Source of the DNA: Rotaria sp. Silwood1
Lineage: Eukaryota > Rotifera > Eurotatoria > Philodinida > Philodinidae
DNA: 64,000 nt
Direction: 5' to 3'
Assembly: GCA_905250075.1 (NCBI GenBank)
Contig: CAJNOP010000045.1
Span: 1 to 64,000, forward strand
The stretch's first letter is position 1. The number at the start of each line of letters is the position of its first letter. A model generated the notes under the pieces. That model did not search any database, was not told the origin of the DNA, and was given only the letters and a program-made list of their open reading frames with translations. Shown here piece after piece: positions 1-12,851 of the stretch. A program made the translations under genes and the position numbers.

Positions 1-1016
1 TGGCGGATAAGTCCTCGACTCATTTAAAATGGCACTTCAAAGATGAAATAAAATATTTCATGTCGATACAAAGTTTTTGAAATTGAAAAACAATCTGCAC
101 TGCTCAAATGTCTCATTTCGACGCCCTCCAAAATCCATGGAATAAATGCCACAATAAAACGTGTACATAGACACTTATGATACCGAACTTATTTTCCAAA
201 TCTGCAGCATCTATCCAACAAGGGTGTAGCTGTGGGTTGTGAGTGTATACTAGCTTCAGTACACCCTCTCCTATACCCACACCCTCTATGGGTACTCGTA
301 TACAATATCTCTTGCGACTTATGGGTACCCTTATAATATAGCTGTTAAGCATTTATGAGAGCTCCGATGGTACAGCTCTTAAGGAACTTGAGTACTTAAA
401 TCACAGATGATTCTATAAATCACACATTTGTTAAACTGCTTGTCATCAATAATTAATATTTTAGCAGAAGTTCATTTCAAAGCAACAAGTATAAAAATAT
501 TTATAGGAAGATATTCTAAATTTATCATTTCAAAATCAGTTTTTTCATTAATACCTCAAAACCAAAACCGCATGAAAATCGTATCAAAACCAATACTTCC
601 ATACAATTATACTGAAACCAATATCTCAAAAACAAGAGTTTTTGTCAATGCCCAGCGTGGACAATGTTCCATATCAAATAATCATGCCTTATGGACAACC
701 ATAATTGAAAAATATCGCGTTATGATCATTTGATTTCTTTTTCATTAAAACTATTGATGAAAGAAATGTGTTCGTCGAGCATTTCATTTTAATTAATATT
801 CATACTATTTCTATTACACTATTCTTCTTTCAATAGAGAGCTTAGCAGTATTTGCGTTGTGTTACTTGTACTTTGTTTGCTTTTTCTGTCTATGGCTTTT
901 TTCTCAGACATTGAACTCGACTATTTGTTCTTCTTTACTTTGAACAGTATATTAAAGCTTATTCAAAGTCAAGAATTTATTTCATAAACAAATTCATTTT
1001 AGATTTAAAAATAACC
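1..1016. other. no supported gene
   Basis: I see no convincing gene here. Open frames at 113-352 (-) and 428-733 (+) have no recognisable domain and biased low-complexity composition. The stretch lies upstream of the F-box pseudogene and could hold its old promoter, but no clear promoter element is visible. Confidence 0.5.
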
Positions 1017-1493
1017 ATGAATGAACTTAAACAAAAATAAAATTATGATGATTTCTCAGAAGAAATAATAAAGAAATCGTGCAGTAAGTTATTCGCTTGA
1101 TGAATATAAAGATATTTGTATCTTTTTTATTGATACACATGAATTCAATCGATTCATGACTTGTTTTGAAGATCTATCAAATGAATTATTATATGAAATA
1201 TTTCATTATCTTAATATATATGAGTTATATGAAGTATTTTCAACTCTTAATTCTCGATTTGAACAGCTTCTTCATTGTTTATCTGTATTATTTAAAACTC
1301 ATTTTCGTTTATTTACAAATGATGAAATTATGAAAATGTTTAAAAAAACTATCCTTCTCAATCGACATCACATATTTTCTATACATATGCATTTTATATT
1401 ACAAGATAGTTATTGGTTTTTTTTTCTCGTTTTTATTTGATTCATCGTTTGATCGCTTTCAATCTATTTTTTAAAGGGACTCAATCTGATATA
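1017..1493 (+). pseudogene. F-box gene, decayed and cut by a MITE
   Basis: The recognisable part at 1156-1440 encodes an F-box (core EDLSNELLYEIFHYLN) followed by the basic stretch usual in this family. It is close in sequence and layout to the intact F-box gene on the other strand at 2246-3531. The counterpart of that gene's first exon begins with ATG at 1017 but meets TAA after seven codons (1038-1040). A donor-like GTAAGT remains at 1083, yet no usable acceptor precedes the F-box exon. Past a poly-T run near 1420-1440 the frame shifts: the family-like words FDSSFDRFQS and LKGLN are found in two other frames. At 1494 the sequence ends in a mariner-type MITE. The breaks are visible directly; loss of function is inferred. 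Confidence 0.8.
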
Positions 1494-2046
1494 CAGGGTG
1501 TCGCAAAAGTCACCTACCAAAAGCTTTTTCGTGTATCTTCTCTATTTCATTTAACTTTAACATCAATTTCTTTTTTAAATTAAAGGTGAATATACCGAGT
1601 TTTTAATTTATCCGAACAACCTTCCATACTAAGCTGCGAAACTATCACTTTTGATTGAAATACAAAAATTTTACTTTCTTTGTGAAGTGCAAGTAATTGG
1701 AAGATCGACTAAGTTTTTTTCTTTGATATTTACATATGGCTAGATAGAGCTCGTCGAGTTCTACAAGAATATGTTTATTGAAAAATTTTATACCTTTTCT
1801 TTGAGGTCGAAATAATTAGAAAAAAAACGGACGCATAATGTTTTTTCTTAGAACACAAAGAAAGCAAAATTTTGTATTTTGATCAAAAGTGATAGTTTCA
1901 CAGCTTAGTATGGAAGGTCGTTCGGATAAATAAAAACTCGATATATTCATCTTTAATTTAAAGAAAGAAAAATTTGGCGTTAAAGTTAAATGAAATAATA
2001 GATATATACGAAAAAACTTTTAGCAGGTGACTTTTGCGACACCCTG
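1494..2046. mobile_element. mariner/Tc1-type MITE, TA target site
   Basis: A 553-bp non-coding element bounded by TA dinucleotides (1492-1493 and 2047-2048). Its ends are inverted repeats beginning CAGGGTGTCGCAAAAGTC and extending about 200 bp inward with scattered mismatches, leaving a central spacer of about 150 bp. TA duplication and CAGGGTG-type ends are typical of Tc1/mariner derivatives. No transposase frame is present, so it would depend on an enzyme supplied from elsewhere. Confidence 0.9.
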
Positions 2047-2245
2047 TAGAATGTTTATTAAAGAATAAAACATTTTCATTGTTTATTTGACACTATCAAT
2101 GTCTTCGTTTGTTTTTTTTTAATGTTATCAAGTAATAAAACAAGTTCATTATTTATAAGACAAAAAAAAATACTGATTAATTCAAACCATTATTTTACTT
2201 CTTAAATAAATTGTAAAAAAAAAGAAAAAAATACATGTCTTTGAT
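2047..2245. other. short A/T-rich spacer
   Basis: Poly-T and poly-A runs between the MITE and the 3' end of the F-box gene. No continuation of the interrupted F-box pseudogene could be recognised past the MITE. Confidence 0.5.
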
Positions 2246-3531
2246 TTATTTCCATGTTAAATAAACATTATCTAATACATATTTAATTACAAAATCAGTC
2301 GATAGATTTTCATATTTAATTGTTTCTTTAATATCTTCAAGTATTTTATCATCTGCAGATGGAAGATGAATACATAATGAATCAAAATGACGGCTGTTAT
2401 TATGTTTAGTTTTCATGAAAATAGTACGAAAAAAAAATTGAATATCAATTGAATGTGTAACACCAACTTTAAAATATTTCATATATGGACAAAGTTTGAA
2501 AACGAAACGAAGGTGTCCAACATCATCAATTTGTTCAAGATAGACCATAGTAATATTACTTGTATTTTTCATTAAAAATAACATATCAATTTCTTCAAGA
2601 GTTATTTGTGCTGTATTGTCTGTTGATAATGAATGAATTTTTAATGTAGTAATTTCTGATAATCGATTAACAATTTGAATTAATATAGGAATTGACATTT
2701 CTTTTTCGAAAATTTCCAAATGATAAATATTTGTTATTGTTAAAATTCGTTCAATTTCTTTGAGTATAGAATCATAAATAAATTTTAATGTCAAATTAGT
2801 AGAATAATTAATTATATTATTACTTCTATCATCATACCATTTTTCACTAAAAATAAAAAGAAATCATTAATTTTATTTATAGATTATATTCATTGATATA
2901 CTTGTATGGACGAATTTTATATTCAATATTTAGAAACTTAATTTCAACATAAAATATCCATTTCTTTTGAATCCAAAATGATGATGAAAATTCATTTATT
3001 TTGCCACAATAAATTGGATATGGATTGTCATTATTTATAGATTCATAATAATTCAAATAGAATTTTTCTAATTCAGGATAATAATTTAAAATAATTATTT
3101 CCCATCGATACGCATCAAGAATATCAATATTTTTTGAAAAACTAATAGATAAAATTTTCAAATTTGAATATATTTTAGTTGAAAATTTTTCCAATTGATT
3201 TAATGTGTTGATAATTCTTTCTTTATAATGAAATAAAAAAAAATGAGTTTTAATTAAAAATGATGAAGAATAAAGAAGTTTATCAAATTGAGAATTAAGA
3301 TTTGAAAATTTTTCAACTATTTCATAACCATTGAAATAATCAAAAATTTCATAAAAAATTTCATTTGAGAAATCTTCAATACAAGTTATTGATTGACCTA
3401 TTACAATTAAAATATAAATAAACTTATTTTTACTAGATAAATACCTTACTCTCAAATATCTTACTTTTTTCTTCTAATGATTCATTTAAAACTATTTTTT
3501 GTTCAAATTTATTCATATCTATTCTATTCAT
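2246..3531 (-). CDS. F-box protein, intact, 392 aa
   Basis: Three exons on the minus strand: 3531-3450, 3397-2902 and 2846-2246, with introns of 52 and 55 nt. Phases agree and the frame is open to the stop. The product is about 392 aa. The F-box lies near residues 30-70 (core IEDFSNEIFYEIFDYFN); the rest is a leucine/isoleucine-rich, weakly LRR-like region without clean repeats. F-box proteins carry substrates to SCF (SKP1-cullin1) ubiquitin ligases; the substrate here is unknown. Two in-frame ATGs (3531 and 3516) precede the first intron, and I took the upstream one. A decayed relative lies tail-to-tail with it at 1017-1493. Such short F-box genes are often multicopy and fast evolving. Confidence 0.8.
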
Positions 3532-5933
3532 ATCATAGAAAAATTGTTTTTTTACGACTATTTCAATAATTTCAGTTGACTTTTATATGATAACGAAACA
3601 AAAGAACAAAAGAGACGAAAAAAAATCAGTTAATCATCATAGACCAATTATTATGTCAATTTAAAATAATGTGATCAATCTAATGATTGACAATTTAATG
3701 AATATTTTCAAAATCTATAACTGATAGATTTTTATGAAATAGATTTTTGTTAATATATGATTATAATAGAATAAGAAAATGTATTTGAATATTTTCAATA
3801 GTTTTAGTAGAAGAAGGATCAATAATGTTAATTATAATCATTTCCATTTTAAATGTAACTTATTACATTAACTTTCCATTATATATTCAGGTAGAGAAAT
3901 TGTCGTTACACATAATTATTTTGTCTTATTTTTCAAAAATTTGATTATCAACTAAACAAATACAAAATTATAAACAACATAATTTATGATGTATATGATT
4001 TAGAATATAAATTAAAATCTCTTTTACAAATATTTCACTATCAATATTATTAAGAACATTGAAAACCGCCTTACGTTGCTGTATAGAAATACTAATGCAC
4101 TCTCTATAAACGATTAGTCGTCCATTTTTCATGGTTTATTCGACTCCCGTCCTTTATTTTGTAAGGTAGTTCAACGTATGTTTTGTGAAAAAAATGACTT
4201 GAGTATTAGTTAGAAGAATTTTAATTGTCAATGAAAGTCTATTTTTAATGAGTTTTTTCTTGAGAACAAAACTTAGACCGCCTAGTAAGAAATATTTTAT
4301 GAAATCGACTATTTATCGACTCTGGTTACACCTCTTATACTGACTATCTTAAGACATGAGTTGTGGATTGAAGCAGTCTGAGTCCATGTTCGTAATTAAA
4401 TGACCTGATGGACTCTAGTTACATATACAAATGATTCACTTAATTTAAAAGTTATTTTATTCTTTCTCTGGAAAGATTATCATTAAAGAAAAAATTCTTC
4501 TTACAGTTTGTATTTCATTTAAATTATGCAAAAACAGAAAGAAAACAATCCATTTTTATTTAATAACCTGTTCATGCAATTAGAACAAATGCTATCTGTA
4601 AATAATTAATCTTCTTGTACTAACTCAAGAGCTTCCATTAATCTTAGCAAGAGCCATAGCGCAGACTTCATGAAATACATATTTAATTTATTGTATGACG
4701 TCTCTGTGTAAATAGAGGATCAAATATCACAGTGTCATACGAATAAAGACTTGGTAAAAACTGACACTTTTCAAACGAATTTTTATACATCATTCAATGA
4801 ATTAATGACTACGATAAAAGGTAATCATTACGTAAACAACAATTAGCTCTCTTGAATCATGTTTAACGAAGAAAATCTCAGCTTACAACAAGACTGCATC
4901 TATTTGAAAAAAAAACCAGGTAAATACTTTTGAAAGAATGAATAATGATATGATATGTTTGTATCATCAATATAACTAAAACAGATCATTGAATTGATAT
5001 GGAAGACTATGGACTGTAATCTGGTGGAAATCAGATAATTATAGCTCATCTAGTTTTTGAGATACACAGAAAATAAAATGAAATAAAAGCTAAGACGAAG
5101 AGAGAAACTAATGAATTATAAGAAAAATAACATAGATAGTTAAAAATAAATATGTAGATATATTGAGCAATAAATTTTGTTTAATAATCAGTTATCAGAT
5201 GGATTAGTGAGTAAAAAGGTTCCTGAAATGATCACCAAATGAACATTTATTTCATATAATTACTAATACACAATTTTTGATAGGCAATATTTGTTGTTTG
5301 AGCTTTATTGAATAACAAAAGAAAACTTGCTTCGCTTTTTCAAGTGCCTAATGGGGCGTTGCTGAGTTATTTGTGCGACTCAAAACATGTTTATTGTATG
5401 TTTGTTATTGTTTACCGAGCTAAAATAATAATGTTTTTCAATGATCGTTTACAATAAAAAAAAATCGACATTGAATCTATCAACTTGTATATAGATTTCA
5501 TATTCTAATCATGAGAATAAATCAGCTAGAAGGCGTGTTTTGACACATACTAGTTAAAAATATCCGAAGAGATAATATGATTGTACAGCTAATCATAAAA
5601 AAATAATTATTTTGCATTTCAAAATTGTTTTCATTTAAGTAAGTCGTTGTTATTTGTGTCAAGGACAACATCAAAATAACGACACATCATTTGATTGATG
5701 TTAAAATGTTTTCGTAATGATTATAAAATTATTACCAGTAATCTGGTGTATAAATATCCAAATTTATTCATGCAAATCGATACCTATGCTATTATGAATG
5801 TATGTTTACCTATAATATACGTGGGCAATACGTTGTCATTTTCTACTTACATATAAACACATATACATCGAACAAATGTTTCTTCATTTGAAACCAAACA
5901 CAAGATCAAGGTTTCTACATCCGGAACACACAA
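3532..5933. other. gene-free interval
   Basis: 2.4 kb of A+T-rich sequence between divergently oriented genes. No open frame of note, RNA gene or long repeat could be recognised. A TATA-like GTATAAATATCC at 5748-5759 could serve the small gene at 5934. Confidence 0.5.
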
Positions 5934-6119
5934 ATGGGCAACAGCGCAGCTCGTCGACAACCTTATCCAGTCTATGAGCCTTATCCTCCTGTTTACTATT
6001 CTGATCCATATTATGGTTATGGTGGCCATCGACGTCACTGTCATGGACATTCACGATATCATTCTGGATACCACTCTGGTAGATATCCTAGATATTCAAT
6101 GGGACCAGCTTACTATTGA
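5934..6119 (+). CDS. candidate 61-aa Tyr/His/Gly-rich peptide
   Basis: A single-exon frame encodes 61 residues, rich in Tyr, Pro, His, Gly and Arg. It has an N-terminal MGNSAARR, which fits the N-myristoylation pattern (Gly2, small residue at position 6). The middle and C-terminus carry repeated YxxYYxDPYYGYGG and HSGYHSGRYPRY-like segments. There is no signal peptide or membrane span. Support for a real gene is the TATA-like box about 185 bp upstream, the start context CAAATGG, and an AATAAA at 6243-6248 some 120 bp after the stop. Nothing in the sequence gives a function. Low-complexity Gly/Tyr peptides can be structural or RNA-binding, but that is only an analogy. It could also be a chance frame. 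Confidence 0.45.
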   Translation: MGNSAARRQPYPVYEPYPPVYYSDPYYGYGGHRRHCHGHSRYHSGYHSGRYPRYSMGPAYY

Positions 6120-7110
6120 TGACGATTCATTAACAGGATGAGACCATCCAACTATGCTCATGAACATTTTACATTATATCTATTTACTGCAGCTTAATTT
6201 TTTGAGGCAAATCGCGTCATTTTATTTTCTTCTTTTTCTTTCAATAAATACTTTTAATTTCAATTTCTTCTTTACATAAATAGTACTTCTATAATACAAT
6301 TCGAATCAATCATATGTCACGTTGAGGAGAAAAGTACTTGAGAAGTGAACTTCAATCTTCACTTATTTATACATCATTCGATAGAGTTTATGACAATAAG
6401 AGAAATCTTAGAAAACTGCAAGCCAAAGGCATACTCGCAAAAAGTGATGAGTGTTTTATTGGAAATTTTCTATAGAATCAAACATCATCAAAATAGTAGA
6501 ATGAAGAGTTTTGACTTGAACTTTTGCCTTTAGATACATTTAATAGTCACTAGATATTTCCCAAAGTTTCAAAGAGAACGAAAAGATCTTTTTCAAGACA
6601 TTGAATTTAAAAAGAAAACACTCATTTTCATTAGCAAAACACAACAATCAATTCTACTTGAATATTATTTATTTCCCCGACGACATGTTTGTTTTTGTTG
6701 CAACTTTCAAGACTATATAATGACTGTTTAGTCTATCTCTAAGCGTAACTTCAAATAAAAACCCCTTATTATGATAAAATTTCATATGTATAAATTCATA
6801 TCGAATCATGAATGCTTCTGCGATTGAAAACGTATACTCGTGATTGTTATTATTTCATTGTTATTTACATGAATACATTACATGCTGAAGAATGTACTTT
6901 TAATAACGATGATATTATACACTATATATTGATAAGTATTGTTTTTTTCATGGTCATATTATTGAAACAATTAGCTATTACTGCCATCTGTCAAAGGGAA
7001 AAACATGGACTGGTTCTATGTAAATACGAATCGTCATCGATACTGTTAGTTGACAAGTAATCGAATGCTGAGCTTGAGTTTGATAAAAATAAATTTTTCA
7101 AGAACTAATT
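6120..7110. other. intergenic, no supported gene
   Basis: Holds the probable 3' UTR and AATAAA (6243-6248) of the small upstream gene and the promoter side of the TEDC2-like gene. Open frames at 6345-6533 and 6812-7060 have no recognisable features. The sequence just before the next start ends in TTTTTCAAG, acceptor-like, about 9 bases before the ATG at 7111. Confidence 0.5.
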
Positions 7111-9038
7111 ATGGATAAGATTGATAATCCTTATCTTATTATGCTTGAACGACTTCATATTCTCGATCAATCTATTCATATTCTAAATTTGGTTAACAAT
7201 GATCTTCGACAAATTCTTCAAAAACAGTATATTAAATTGATTTATCTTTTTTATATATATTTAAATATAAAATTTTTAGAAAACGTTTACCACAATTTGT
7301 CTATGATTCATTTAAGCGATCAACAATAAATAAATCAAAAACTTCTTCTACACTTCCTCCTGCTCAACTACCAATTGGTACAAGACTATCTAACTATCAT
7401 AGATTTATTTAATGTTTATTATTCTTTAGAGAGTGAAGAAATACGTTTAGCTGCTAGTGTTATTGATAAAGCAAAACGTACCATTGAAGTAAGTTAAGGT
7501 AGGCAAATATATGTTCTATTCTATACTCTTCTTTTTTTTTCATTTTTTCTGTTCAATAGAATGTGAGTGAGAAGAAGTCAAAACAATCATCAAGTGGAAT
7601 GATACCAGCTTTGACATCAGTTCAATCAAATACTGTTCAAAATAATCGTTCAAAGACATCATCATCATCAATGCGTCCATCTTCAGCAAATTCAACTATT
7701 GCACCATCATCTGACTCGTCCTTATCTCAGCAGCAGCAACAACAACCAGTTCGTCGCTATGTACCCGCTCATATGAAAGCACCGTTTTTAACTCAACCAG
7801 AAAAAAAACGGCGACCTAGTTCATCAACTCGTACTAGTATCCAAACTAATTCAAGTAAAAAATCAAGCACAACACCTCGTTCTATCAGTCAACAACGACG
7901 GCAATCGTCATCTTCTACTACACAGTCGATTGTTGAAATTCTTCAAAAACCAGCATCAATCCCATCAATTCTTCCTGTGCAGAACGAAAAAAGTTCGGTA
8001 ATCAATAATCAAAATAATAATGATTTGAATGATGAAACTATAATTCCAGAACAAACATCTATTATGATAACTACAGAAGAACCTAAAAATATTTCTAATG
8101 AAATAAGTGAAATAGATGTGTTGCCTGTTTCAGAACCAATTATACTTAATCGAACATTGATTAAACCATTACGTCGTTTATGGAAACAAAATCAAAATCT
8201 TCGTTTACGATTAGAAATTGAGTTTAATAAAAGATCAACATTATCATCATCACCTGTATTTATTGATCGGTTAAATGAAAAAGTAATACGATTGAAACAA
8301 ACATGTTTTCTTTGTTAGAACTTTCATTTCTTTCAGATTCATTCACCAACAGTGACAGATGAGATACATATACCAAATATTGAAGTCTTACTCCAGTTAG
8401 CTATCAAACTTCGTACTATTGTACTTTATCTTCTTGAACATTGTATGTTAATTTTAGAAGAAAATTATTAAGTTAAATATATTTCATATATATTTTTGTA
8501 GCCACTTTTGATGATCTTGATGGAGCAATGAAACGTTTAAATACATTGAAATATCTTGTTAATCAATATCATATTTTCTTTACTTCGAACATTAATATTC
8601 TCGTTGCTGTAAAAGTTTTCTTCGCTTATTCTTTGTTATATTGTTTCTATTTTAGAAGCATGATTATCGTCCTTCAAATATCAATATAAATATCGAAGGT
8701 AATATTCTTTTCATTTGAAAAATTCTTATAATTTATTTTTGTTATTTATTTTAGAGTGGTTAAATAAACCAAAAATTAATTTTTTAAATCGTAATATTGT
8801 TCGATATAGTGATGATAGTCAATTAATTGCATTCACAGAAGTACGATTTAAACAATTTGAAAATGAATGTCGATGGATTGAATTAAATTTGCATGAACAA
8901 ATGATCATGCAATTTAAACAATCATTATCAAAACAAAAACAAAATCAAAATTCTCTTCAAATCTATCGAGAATTAATGTGTCTTGTTACCGGTTTACAAA
9001 CTTCTACACCAATTGTTGTTGAAAATAAATTTGAATGA
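7111..9038 (+). CDS. TEDC2-like centriolar protein, 511 aa
   Basis: Eight exons fit in phase: 7111-7226, 7280-7377, 7430-7488, 7560-8282, 8337-8442, 8502-8608, 8656-8698 and 8755-9038, giving about 511 aa. The N-terminus is a helical Leu-rich segment, followed by a short helix (EEIRLAASVIDKAKRTIE). A long Ser/Gln/Thr-rich disordered region follows, then a helical C-terminal half with RLWKQNQNLRLRLEIEF and SQLIAFTEVRFKQFENECRW. Order and spacing of these blocks resemble vertebrate TEDC2 (C16orf59), partner of TEDC1 and of delta- and epsilon-tubulin in stabilising centriole triplet microtubules. The match is by pattern, from memory, and divergent. The stop is only 138 bp before the WDR13 start on the same strand. 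Confidence 0.6.
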
Positions 9039-9176
9039 TGATAGGAAAGAATGCTAAAAAATATATTTTATTGTTGTTTTTTTTTCTGTTCTGAAACTTT
9101 GTTTTTTTTTGTGTATTAAACATGACTTTATTAAATCTTAAGATAATCTTTCGTTTGGGTTTCCACATTCCATTGA

Positions 9177-12100
9177 ATGTCGACTACATGGCAAGTGTTA
9201 CTTGCACTTGATGCTCGTTATAATGCTCATCGAACACCAAATAACCTGCAATTTAGTATGTAATCATTTGGTCAATAATAATAATAATATCTGTTTTCAC
9301 ATTTAGAAACACTTTATATTCGAAGACGAAGTCAATTATTACGTGACAATCATCCAATTGAAGTAAGTAAGATTTATTTTAGTTGTTTTTGAATTTAGCA
9401 ATCATCCATGAAGAGACATCCTGGTAGAAAATGCATTTGTCTATCCTTCCATTGCTTTTGTTTAATATTACCGATCCCATCGTGAATGTCCAGTGTAAAA
9501 AAAAAAAAGGTTTCACAAAGATCATGTTTGTTTTCTATTTAAAAATGCTCTTCGAAATTTCGTGAACAGTTTTGTGAAAAACAGGAATGGGCGAATCTGA
9601 TTTACATTTGTTTAAAGACTCTGACTTAATTCGAGCTCGAATGTTTGATGCAAGTCATTCATTGAAAAAAAGAATCTAATTTGATATTTTGCAAAAAATG
9701 AATTTCATGTAAACAAAGCTGCTAGAAAAATCATGTGTATGCTTGCTACATAAGCCACAGTTGCACGTGTATTTTCTCAAAGCGACCTTTTAATGAGATT
9801 GAATCGTTCGAATGTTAATAAATATTTTTAGTTTGTAAACAATTTTACATTTACGTATTTGTTTATAAAAATTTGATGTTTTTTATTGCCTTGTAAAACT
9901 TTTGAAGAATAACGGTTGATTTTACAAGCATTACTTTGTCGATAAGGCACCATGTCATGAAAAACTTGTTATAAAAACTTAACTAAAAACGACTTGACTC
10001 AAATTGAATGCGAGTCACATCGAACAATGTCTTAATTCGCTCAGCCTTGATGAAAAAAAAATTCATACTAAGCTTCTGAATATGCAGCAATGTTTGACAT
10101 CCTTCCTTTCCCTTGTTCAACTTTGTCACAATCTCCTCATCTTCCAGCTTCTTCTTTACCTAGATAACCTTTATGAATGACCTCGTATATACACTCATAT
10201 GATATATACACATCTTTATGAATATTATATATAGAATGATGTAAATATACGAAAACATTACTTGAAGCTACGATCAATTCTACTAGCATCAAGATATGGA
10301 ACAAATCTAGTTGATAGCAGGTAATGAATAAGTAAAAACAAATGTTTGAGTTCATAAATGAAAAACATTAATTCAGATCAAATGGTAGTCATGCTAGTCG
10401 AATGAATTCCATATCTGAAGTAAATATAATTATTTTATTTTTGATTCGAATAGTAATTCTTGCTTTTTTTCGAAGAGTGCTGATTCATTTGTTGATTGGA
10501 CAAGACGAAATACAACAATAACAACAAATAATATGTTAACTGATGATATACCAGAATCACATATAACTCCATTTTCCACATCATCTCTTTCAAACGTTTC
10601 GACAGCTAGCAGGTTAGAATAGAAAGAGATCAACACCTTAAAATGAATTATAGAAAAAATTTCCTTTTTTTCTATCATCCATAGAGCATTAGCAATGGGA
10701 CGATCTTTAGAAGAAACTTATGCATTCTCTGGTGTTCATCACATATTTGATCATCATAAAGGTTCAGGTATAAGTTAAATTTCTATTATAAAAACTTCAA
10801 TTTGTTCATTTGAATTATTGTTTTTTTTATGTATTTAGTTACAAGAGTTCAATTTGCACCTAATGATCGAAGTTTATTAGCAACATGTGGTCGTGATGGA
10901 ATTCTTGCTATATGTCAAGTTCTTCCAACACCAGCAACAATTATTTACCGATTAAAAGGTCATACAGCTGTAATAAATGGTTCGTTTTTTGTTGTTAAAA
11001 TCGATTAAAATAATTCAAAATATTTTAAATTCTAATAGATATGCAATGGTCATCAATAAATGATTTATTAGTAACAGCTAGTAGTGATTCAAGTATACGT
11101 ATATGGCAAATTTCAAATGGAAAATGTATGCGTGTTATTGAAAGTACACCTGGTACTGAAAATCTCTGCTGTTGCTTTCATCCATCAAATAATAATTTTA
11201 TTGCTGTTGGAAATAATCGAGGAATATTACAAATATTTAATGTATCAACTGGCAAAGCACTTAAAGTATATATACATATGTATGATTTGAAAAGAAAAAA
11301 TAAATTTATTTTATTATTAGAATTGTGTAATTAAATGTTATGGTCGTTCAATGTGTGTGGCATTTGATGAAACAGGTTCAATTTTATGGACAGGTGATGA
11401 TCGTGGAAATATATTTGCTGCTTTATTTGATATGACAACAGGAAAATTACATAGTTGTAAACGGTATATTTATGAAATTAACACTTTTTTTTAAAAAAAT
11501 GTTCAATCTTTCTTTTTATGTATATGCTAGGGTTTTTTCAAATAGTAATGGTTCAGTGACGAGTCTTTCGTTTCGGTATCGTTCTTCACGTGATGGACGT
11601 GAAGGATTTATTTTAGCTAATGTCATACCTAATTTATTATTCGTATTCAAGTAAGTGTTATCTAGCTAAATCTTTTTTCTTGTGATACATGATGAATACT
11701 ATGTTTCATTAATTTGTAATAAAAGACACATCTTAGACTTACTGCAATAACAGTGATTTAGCGTGAAATAGAAAAGCTGTTTGCGCGATCCTTGCAGAAT
11801 TAAAATGTGTAACATGATATAGCTTCTATTGTTAATCAAAGAGAAATTAATTTGTTCTATCTATTTTGAGATATATTTTATGCACCATCCTGTTACTTAG
11901 TTCTCGACAAATGTAATAAGGAAATAGTGCATATATTAGAACAAGATGTTATTGATATATTTCTATGATTGTGTCTGTCACTTTTGTGAATAGGAGATCT
12001 AAATTTCTACTTCCATACTTCATCACTTACTTAGATCGTGTTTCATAAAATGACGTCAATATGTTTTATATTGCAAAGTTTACATTATTTTCTTCTTATG

Positions 12101-12748
12101 TGGAAGAGTTATTTTTGAATTATGTACTTTAATTTGATTTAGTTATCTTCATAACCGAGCTTTATTTCTGCTTCAAAAATATAAAATGAAATGGGATTCA
12201 ATATTAGAAATGTATTGAATCGATTATTAATAAATTTCGTACACTCCGAAATCGGTTTTGTTGATCGTCTTCTATAACATTGATATATTATCTAAAATAG
12301 GAAATTTAATTTAAACTAATCTTTCATCTAATTATGTCTTTTTTTTAATGATGTTTATTTTCTACTATTTATAGAGTTGTTAGTGCAAATGGAAAATTAG
12401 TCGTTAGAAAACGTTTTTCAATACGTCAAAAATCATTAACAATTCATAGTTCATTTTGTCCCATTATTTCTCAACGCCAAGGTTTTTGTGTTGTTAGTGC
12501 AAGTGAAGATATGTGTGGTAAGAGAAGACATTTCTTAATAAATACATTATTATTTAAGAAAAAAAAAATCTTTTTGTGTTTTTTCAGTTTATCTTTATGA
12601 TGTTGATCGAGAAGTTCGTACACTAATCAATAAATTACAAGGACATTGTTCAGCTGTATTTGATGTTTCATTTAATGCTGATGAAAGTTTATTAGCATCG
12701 TGTGATCAACAAGGACTTGTTATTATTTGGCAACGAGATAATCGATAG
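9177..12748 (+). CDS. WD repeat-containing protein 13, 472 aa
   Basis: Twelve exons in phase: 9177-9255, 9307-9362, 10235-10320, 10377-10419, 10476-10612, 10685-10767, 10839-10979, 11039-11265, 11321-11463, 11531-11650, 12375-12517 and 12588-12748. The product is about 472 aa, against about 485 in human. Diagnostic WDR13 blocks appear in order: ALDARYNAHRTP, IRRRSQLLRDN, KHYLKLRSILLASRYG, SLEETYAFSGVHHIFD, then a WD40 propeller with LLVTASSDSSIRIWQ, GSILWTGDDRGNIFA and VSFNADESLLASCDQQG. WDR13 is a nuclear WD protein linked to transcriptional control; its mechanism is poorly known. Two introns are long (9363-10234 and 11651-12374). The start codon at 9177 is fixed by the conserved TWQVLLALDARY frame. 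The next gene begins 103 bp after the stop. Confidence 0.93.
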
Positions 12749-12851
12749 TAGTTTTTAAAAAAACTGAAAACATTTCTCTTGTATTGTGTTTGCAGATATA
12801 AATATTAAATAATAATAAAAAAACAACACAAAAGAAATTTTTGTTTTTCAG

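Noticed and set aside
113..733. Two open frames near the window start
   Set aside because: No domain, no splice or poly(A) context, unlike the codon use of the accepted genes.
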